Below, in pieces: positions 60,701-64,000 of a stretch of DNA of 64,000 nt. Under the pieces are notes generated by a model. That model did no database searches. It was given only the letters and a program-made list of their open reading frames with translations, and had not been told where the DNA came from. A program made the translations under genes and the position numbers. The stretch covers positions 1 to 64,000 of the forward strand of contig DATLXH010000026.1 of the NCBI GenBank assembly GCA_035576005.1, read 5' to 3'. Within the stretch, counting starts at the first letter, position 1. Every line of letters starts with the position of its first letter. Source of the stretch: DATLXH01 sp035576005 (lineage in GTDB: Bacteria > Acidobacteriota > Thermoanaerobaculia > Gp7-AA8).

Positions 60701-61186
60701 GAGCAGCTCTTTCACATCGAGCTCAGTGCCGGTTGTGATTGTCGTGATTCGCGAAGCGAAGCTGGCTGGCTCCGGAAGGCGGTTGAACAGGGCTCGCACC
60801 GGGAGCACCAGCGTGTCGACGGACCGTGTCACCAATCGACCAAGAGTTCGGACTTCCTCTCGCACCACTGCCAGTGAGGGGGCTACCTCCTGATAGGGAG
60901 AGAGTGACGGCGCGGGGAAGCCTGCTACCGAGGAAGGGTCACGGTGAAAAAGCTCGAGTGCGCGCAGCAGTTGGGATGAATCAACCTCTCCCGGAACGAC
61001 GATGACTAATGGTCTCTTCGCGAGCTCCTGGATGCTGCTCAACAGAGCGGCTCTTGCCTCGAGAGAGAGTCCGGTGATCTCGACCTTTTTCTGGTCCAGC
61101 GTGCTGACGAGATGGTGGACCTGGTCGGAAATCGTAAGGTGACGCCGGATCTCGCTGAGAAGAGCAGCGTTTCGTGGTTCAGTCAT
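57725..61186 (-). CDS. mfd: Transcription-repair coupling factor Mfd
   Basis: About 1153 residues from the ATG at 61186; GTG at 61276 would add 30 residues and neither start has a clear ribosome site. The N-terminal UvrB-like module includes FRGGILDFYPPN. The CarD-like RNA-polymerase-interaction domain reads DLKVGDYIVHVDHGVARFKG (near residue 490). The RecG-like translocase has GDVGYGKTEVAMRAAFK (Walker A, near 642), VIDEEQRFGVGQKE (near 740) and QLRGRVGRSDR. A C-terminal TRCF domain completes it. It removes stalled RNA polymerase and recruits UvrA. Confidence 0.95.
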   Translation of the reverse strand: MTEPRNAALLSEIRRHLTISDQVHHLVSTLDQKKVEITGLSLEARAALLSSIQELAKRPLVIVVPGEVDSSQLLRALELFHRDPSSVAGFPAPSLSPYQEVAPSLAVVREEVRTLGRLVTRSVDTLVLPVRALFNRLPEPASFASRITTITTGTELDVKELLQKFVENGFVRTDLVGEIGEFAFRGGILDFYPPNADLPVRIELFGDNVESLRHFDAETQRSSDHLASFNIEPVAQFPFDKQSRTALARRLSVDFNDPLYKRDLNDKVERLSEGASFPGLDHYLPIASASVSFPDYLGEDWLVTVFEPDQVRNSIEKYGELLRNEYEIAAGKGKAIYPPEKLLTPPSEISSFLDRAHLAMSELRIEGRDDRQALHIAAPAAEVFVNRLGELAAFLQEEIAAGLNPILFIATRGGREKIERLLREFSVPYRDEGDTPAPVLTVTNGALARGFRFREAGLSILSEWDLFDPPTSGSSTVSRKKATQAFLTDLRDLKVGDYIVHVDHGVARFKGLQRIPFGETDREVMELEYHDGGKLLLPMESLNLIQKYSGGAETPPRLDKLGGTSWARTKASVKKAMRDMADELLKLYATRQMVKGHRFSKDSPWQFEFEESFEFDETDDQLSAIEDLKSDMESHKPMDRLLCGDVGYGKTEVAMRAAFKAVMDGKQVAFLAPTTILAYQHHRTFMRRFASFPVSIALLSRYYSAKEQKELVAKLGSGEIDIVIGTHRVLSKDLQFKDLGLVVIDEEQRFGVGQKEKLKQLKKAVDVLSMSATPIPRTLHMSLVGIRDISVIETPPKDRLAIQTAVVPYNFEFIREAIEFELGRGGQIFFVHNRVESIYAMKESLEKIVPGLRVIVGHGQMDERELEKAMGAFIAREFDVLLATTIIENGIDIPACNTILINHAERFGLSQLYQLRGRVGRSDRLAFCYLLVPSDKILSSDARKRLAAIQEFSDLGAGFRIAARDLEIRGGGNILGGEQSGQIAAVGFEMYVKLLDEAVKEMKGEKVEEAVDTSMNLGVDIYIPRDYMDEESLRMTFYKKIASAADAQRLEVIRSEMRDRFGALPPSVENLIAFVQLKQLAQSIGVLSAVREGQRVVLKLRPDSRIDPARLLTLLNEQEGARFSPAGALSLPLASAGGEVIAEIGMILTSLAA

Positions 61187-61321
61187 TGTGCAGGAAGGTT
61201 GAGTCGTCAGGTAGCGTTGGCGGGCGAGCCCATCCGGTAACGGGCGAAGAATCCCCGGCATTTCGAGGTCGTTCACAGCGAGAGGGCTTTCTAGCAGATG
61301 ACACGCTGACCGATCGAAAGC

Positions 61322-61423
61322 GTGGCGACCTTCGGCGTCTACATCCTCCGCACCAATCGCGGCAAGACGGGGAACGTGCGCGCGCTCAAGCTACGGAGAC
61401 ATCTATTGCACTCTGGCCGGTGA
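61322..61423 (+). pseudogene. Possible remnant of a GIY-YIG-like reading frame
   Basis: A GTG-started frame of 33 codons reads FGVYILRTNRGKTGN and ends LKLRRHLLHSGR before TGA. This resembles the start of small GIY-YIG proteins (VYILR... followed by LxxRLxxH and SGR) with the middle missing. It overlaps the slt stop on the other strand. The match is short and may be chance. Confidence 0.25.
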
Positions 61424-63604
61424 AGGTGGACGGACTCCGTAGATTCGTCGGTATTCATTTCGATTTCGCGTGACGTTCTTCACGTAGAGCTTGGTTTCCG
61501 CGTACGGAATCGATTCGATGAAAATGTCGATGTCATCGGTGGGAGTTCTCGCAAGCCATCGGTTGACCGGGGTTTCGCCGGCGTTGTAAGCGGCGATTGC
61601 AAGCGTCTCACGGCCGTTCAATGCGTCAATTTTCTGTCGAAGTTCCGCGGCACCCATCGTGATGTTGATCGAAGGATTGAACAGATCCTCTCTCGAAGGT
61701 GGGGTGATGTTCCCGAGCGTTGCGATCCGGGTGGCTTCGGCCGGCATCAGCTGCATGAGTCCCACGGCTCCCGCACTGGAAACCACGGTCGGGTCGAAGC
61801 CGCTCTCCTGCCTGATCACCGAGGCGATCAGGTAGGGATCGACGTTGTACTTTTCCGCTGCGGGCCAGAGAACATCTCCGTAAGGCAGAGGGAAGACCAT
61901 CTCCCAGAATTTCTTTGGTGCCCCCGGCGCGCCGCGGCGGATCTGTTCACGGAAGCGACGCTGCAGAAGCGAGTTTGCTCCCATCGTTTGTCCAGCTTCG
62001 GAGTAGAGTTCGGCCAGACGGTAGGCCAAAGTCAGATTGGATGGATCACGGGCGGCGAGTAGCCGAACCTCGGCCGCGGCTTCTCTCTGCATTCCGATCT
62101 GGAGCAGCTCCGCCACAAGGGCGAGGCCGGCCTCGTGGTCAGGCATGCTGATCCCGAGATCCGGGAAGCTGCTCGCGACGTCCTGTGGTACGCCGGCTCC
62201 GGGAGGCATCCCGAGGATTTCTCTGGCGCGATACGCGTAATAACTGTAGGGATAGAGCTGAATCAACCGGTTGAAAGACGCGTCTCGTTTGGCGTTGTCG
62301 TTATTTCGAGCGTGAATTTTCCCTGACCAGAAGAGCGAGTTCGTTGCGTAATCAGAATTCGGGAAGGCCTTCAAATACTTGTCGTAGGTGGCCAGAGCTT
62401 CCGAATCTTTTTTCGCGACGGTGTAAGTCCATCCGAGGGTCCAGAGGTTCTCTCCCTGCTCGCCTGCGGCGCCAGCATCGACGGCCTGAGTCAGGTAGCT
62501 GATGGCTTTGTCGGAATTCATTTCATCAGTGACGTAGTACTTGCCGAGTTGAAGCTTCGCCGCGGTAGCTTCCGGCGAGGCCGGGTATTTGGTAATGATC
62601 TCGTCGAGAATCCGGAGGAATTCTGAGTTGCGATCCGTTCTCCAGAATGCTCGTGCCCGCAGGAACTGCATCGCGACATAGTTGTCGTCGGCAGTTGTGA
62701 AATTCTCGGCGATCACCGAGTCATAACGCCTCGTGTTGAAAAAGGAACGGGCGCGAAGCGCACGGAGAGCCCCCGAGCTGGCTTTATCGGGGAAACGTCG
62801 CGCGATCCTTTCCAGAAGGTCGATTGCCTGATCGTAACGATTTACCTTCCCAATCCGATCGGCCAGCGCAGCACTATCCTCGTATGTGAGTTGATCGAGA
62901 GGGGCGCCCTCGCCCGCCTGAAGATTGCCGTACGTCTTTTCCGTGTATCGCCCCTGGGGATATTTTCGCAGGATTCGAAGGCGCAGTTGAGTAGCAAGAT
63001 CCTTCATTCCGGCCGAGTCGAGTAGCCCGGCTGTGGAGACAAGGTCCGCTTCTGTGTACTCGTCGATCTCGACCGATTCGAGCATCTGGAGCTGAGCGGT
63101 TGCATTCGTCCGGTCGCCTGCCAGGGCGTAGAGACCCGGTAGCCGAACCTGGGCGGTCCGGGCTGCTGACGACGTGGGGCTCTCGGCAAGAATCTGCTGG
63201 CCCGTTGCGATCGCCTCGAGCGGTTTGCCGAGCTTCTGCTGAGCAGTCATCAGGCGGAGCCGCAGCACAGGAGCCAGGGTGGGGGATGCGCCGATCGCGG
63301 TTGCAAGAGAGCTTGCGGCTTCCTGCGGACGATCCTTCTCGAGGTAAAGAAGTCCCAGCATCGCGATCGCGCGCGATCGCGTCTGGGGATCCGGGGAGAT
63401 CGCGAGGCCGCGAAGTCCCGCCTCGGCCGACTCCCAATTACCTGCGCCCTGGGCCTCTCGGACGGCGCTGATATCTGCCGGCGCGGCTGGCGGGAGAGCG
63501 GCGGGTCGAACAACGAGCGGTGTGGAGGTCGTACGAGTCTGGCCGCACGCTGCGGCGAAGCCCGTACCCACAACTACAATAAGAGCGAGTGATGTGCGTT
63601 TCAC
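61403..63604 (-). CDS. slt: Lytic transglycosylase (Slt70-like lipoprotein)
   Basis: A 733-residue peptidoglycan lyase. A signal with lipobox-like FAAAC (Cys at about residue 20) suggests a lipoprotein. A long TPR-like helical superstructure (about 45-520) precedes the SLT domain (about 570-700), with VIRQESGFDPTVVSSAGAVGLMQLMP containing the catalytic Glu near 596, then AYNAGETPVNRWL. It cleaves glycan strands to 1,6-anhydromuropeptides. It starts with GTG at 63604 (GAGGGAAT upstream), overlapping the stop of the acetyltransferase gene (GTGA). Confidence 0.92.
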   Translation of the reverse strand: MKRTSLALIVVVGTGFAAACGQTRTTSTPLVVRPAALPPAAPADISAVREAQGAGNWESAEAGLRGLAISPDPQTRSRAIAMLGLLYLEKDRPQEAASSLATAIGASPTLAPVLRLRLMTAQQKLGKPLEAIATGQQILAESPTSSAARTAQVRLPGLYALAGDRTNATAQLQMLESVEIDEYTEADLVSTAGLLDSAGMKDLATQLRLRILRKYPQGRYTEKTYGNLQAGEGAPLDQLTYEDSAALADRIGKVNRYDQAIDLLERIARRFPDKASSGALRALRARSFFNTRRYDSVIAENFTTADDNYVAMQFLRARAFWRTDRNSEFLRILDEIITKYPASPEATAAKLQLGKYYVTDEMNSDKAISYLTQAVDAGAAGEQGENLWTLGWTYTVAKKDSEALATYDKYLKAFPNSDYATNSLFWSGKIHARNNDNAKRDASFNRLIQLYPYSYYAYRAREILGMPPGAGVPQDVASSFPDLGISMPDHEAGLALVAELLQIGMQREAAAEVRLLAARDPSNLTLAYRLAELYSEAGQTMGANSLLQRRFREQIRRGAPGAPKKFWEMVFPLPYGDVLWPAAEKYNVDPYLIASVIRQESGFDPTVVSSAGAVGLMQLMPAEATRIATLGNITPPSREDLFNPSINITMGAAELRQKIDALNGRETLAIAAYNAGETPVNRWLARTPTDDIDIFIESIPYAETKLYVKNVTRNRNEYRRIYGVRPPSPARVQ

Positions 63605-63993
63605 GATTCCCTCTCCTCGGCGCGCCCGGCAATTTTTTTCGTCAGCGTCGTTGCGTCAAATCCGGTGGATGTGAAGAAGCCGGCGGCGTAACAGTCGTTT
63701 GCGACAGCGAGTTCTGTAAGACCTTCTACGGCTGCAAGTCTTTCGATCTCCCGCATGAAGATGGTTCCTGCACGCTTGCGCCGTAGCGGTTGGGAGACAA
63801 AGATCTTCTGGATCGTCAGCTGAGTCTCCGCTTCCCGGGTGAGCGCGAAAGCGACGACGTCACCGGCGAGCTTACCCAGAAAGCCAGCCAGTTCTCCCTC
63901 CGCTCTTGCGGTGTCTATGCCGGAATCGAGATGTCTGATCTCGCTCCAGTCACTTACGAGGATTCGTCGAACAAAGAGTTTTTGACCTTTCAT
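63601..63993 (-). CDS. GNAT family N-acetyltransferase
   Basis: A 130-residue predicted acetyltransferase. The acetyl-CoA loop is represented by QPLRRKRAGTIFMREIERLA (near residues 68-87, R/QxxGxG/A type), followed by ELAVANDCYAAGFFTSTGF, the typical last strand-helix unit with N and A-x-x-F/Y. The N-terminal half has D-S-G-I-D and acidic residues of a GNAT core. The protein is short and the substrate unknown. It lies at the window edge, so its promoter is not visible. Its stop overlaps the slt start, so the two are coupled. Confidence 0.75.
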   Translation of the reverse strand: MKGQKLFVRRILVSDWSEIRHLDSGIDTARAEGELAGFLGKLAGDVVAFALTREAETQLTIQKIFVSQPLRRKRAGTIFMREIERLAAVEGLTELAVANDCYAAGFFTSTGFDATTLTKKIAGRAEERES

Positions 63994-64000
63994 CGAGCGT

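Overview
The window is a 64 kb stretch of a Gram-negative bacterial chromosome with an estimated GC content in the high fifties. It carries outer-membrane machinery (an Mla-type lipid transporter, SurA-like chaperones, a class A penicillin-binding protein) and many housekeeping genes. The gene orders mfd-ppiC-surA and tig-clpP-clpX-lon-engB-rho, together with many dispersed palindromes, would suit an Acidobacteriota-like lineage. That placement is inference; no 16S gene is present. There are about 50 protein genes, two tRNA genes, no rRNA, no CRISPR array and no recognisable transposase or phage gene.

Layout. 0.4-6.3 kb: two SPFH (band 7) membrane proteins and a two-TM protein, facing a convergent PspA gene, then a cell-wall amidase and a GerMN lipoprotein. 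7-14 kb: a minus-strand run with DNA polymerase III delta prime, thymidylate kinase, a glycosyltransferase, a FabG-like reductase, a Tat-exported asparaginase-type hydrolase and a membrane alkaline-phosphatase-like protein. 13.9-19.2 kb: an M50 protease, SecA, a repeat-filled gap and a DedA protein. 19.5-26.8 kb: a compact biosynthetic locus with a halogenase-like flavoprotein, AMP ligase, acyl carrier protein, hot-dog dehydratase, ketosynthase, a ketosynthase-like chain-length-factor protein and a glycosyltransferase. It looks like a small type II polyketide or fatty-acid-like pathway and is the most interesting accessory locus here. 27-37 kb: CRP-type regulator, PgsA, tRNA-Lys, tRNA-Leu, trigger factor, ClpP, ClpX, Lon, EngB and Rho. 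37-46 kb: envelope genes (PBP1b-like, MlaE, MlaF, MlaD, UDP-glucose dehydrogenase, UDP-glucuronate decarboxylase, PIG-L deacetylase). 46.7-54.9 kb: M13 peptidase, nucleotidyltransferase, PurA, histidine ammonia-lyase, cysteine dioxygenase, RadC and a class III sirtuin. 55.4-64 kb: a minus-strand run of SurA-like, PpiC lipoprotein, Mfd, lytic transglycosylase and GNAT acetyltransferase genes.

The gaps between genes hold at least four families of palindromic dispersed repeats. Family 1 (about 184 bp when complete) is one long imperfect hairpin ending in TAGCCCGCATTTCTCACA. Two of its copies show matched changes in both arms. Family 2 (about 165 bp) has a similar design with other ends. Family 3 is a pair of 8-bp-stem hairpins facing each other around a polar spacer. 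A 139-bp element with its own inverted ends is nested in two family 1 copies that flank the holB-tmk pair. In three cases a repeat end supplies the TAG stop codon of the neighbouring gene. An 81-83 bp tandem array lies downstream of secA. These look like non-autonomous MITE or REPIN-like elements, with no mobilising enzyme in the window.

Real starts were often downstream of the longest open frame. They were chosen from Shine-Dalgarno matches, signal peptides and known family N-termini. Functions rest on motif reading by eye, without database searches.
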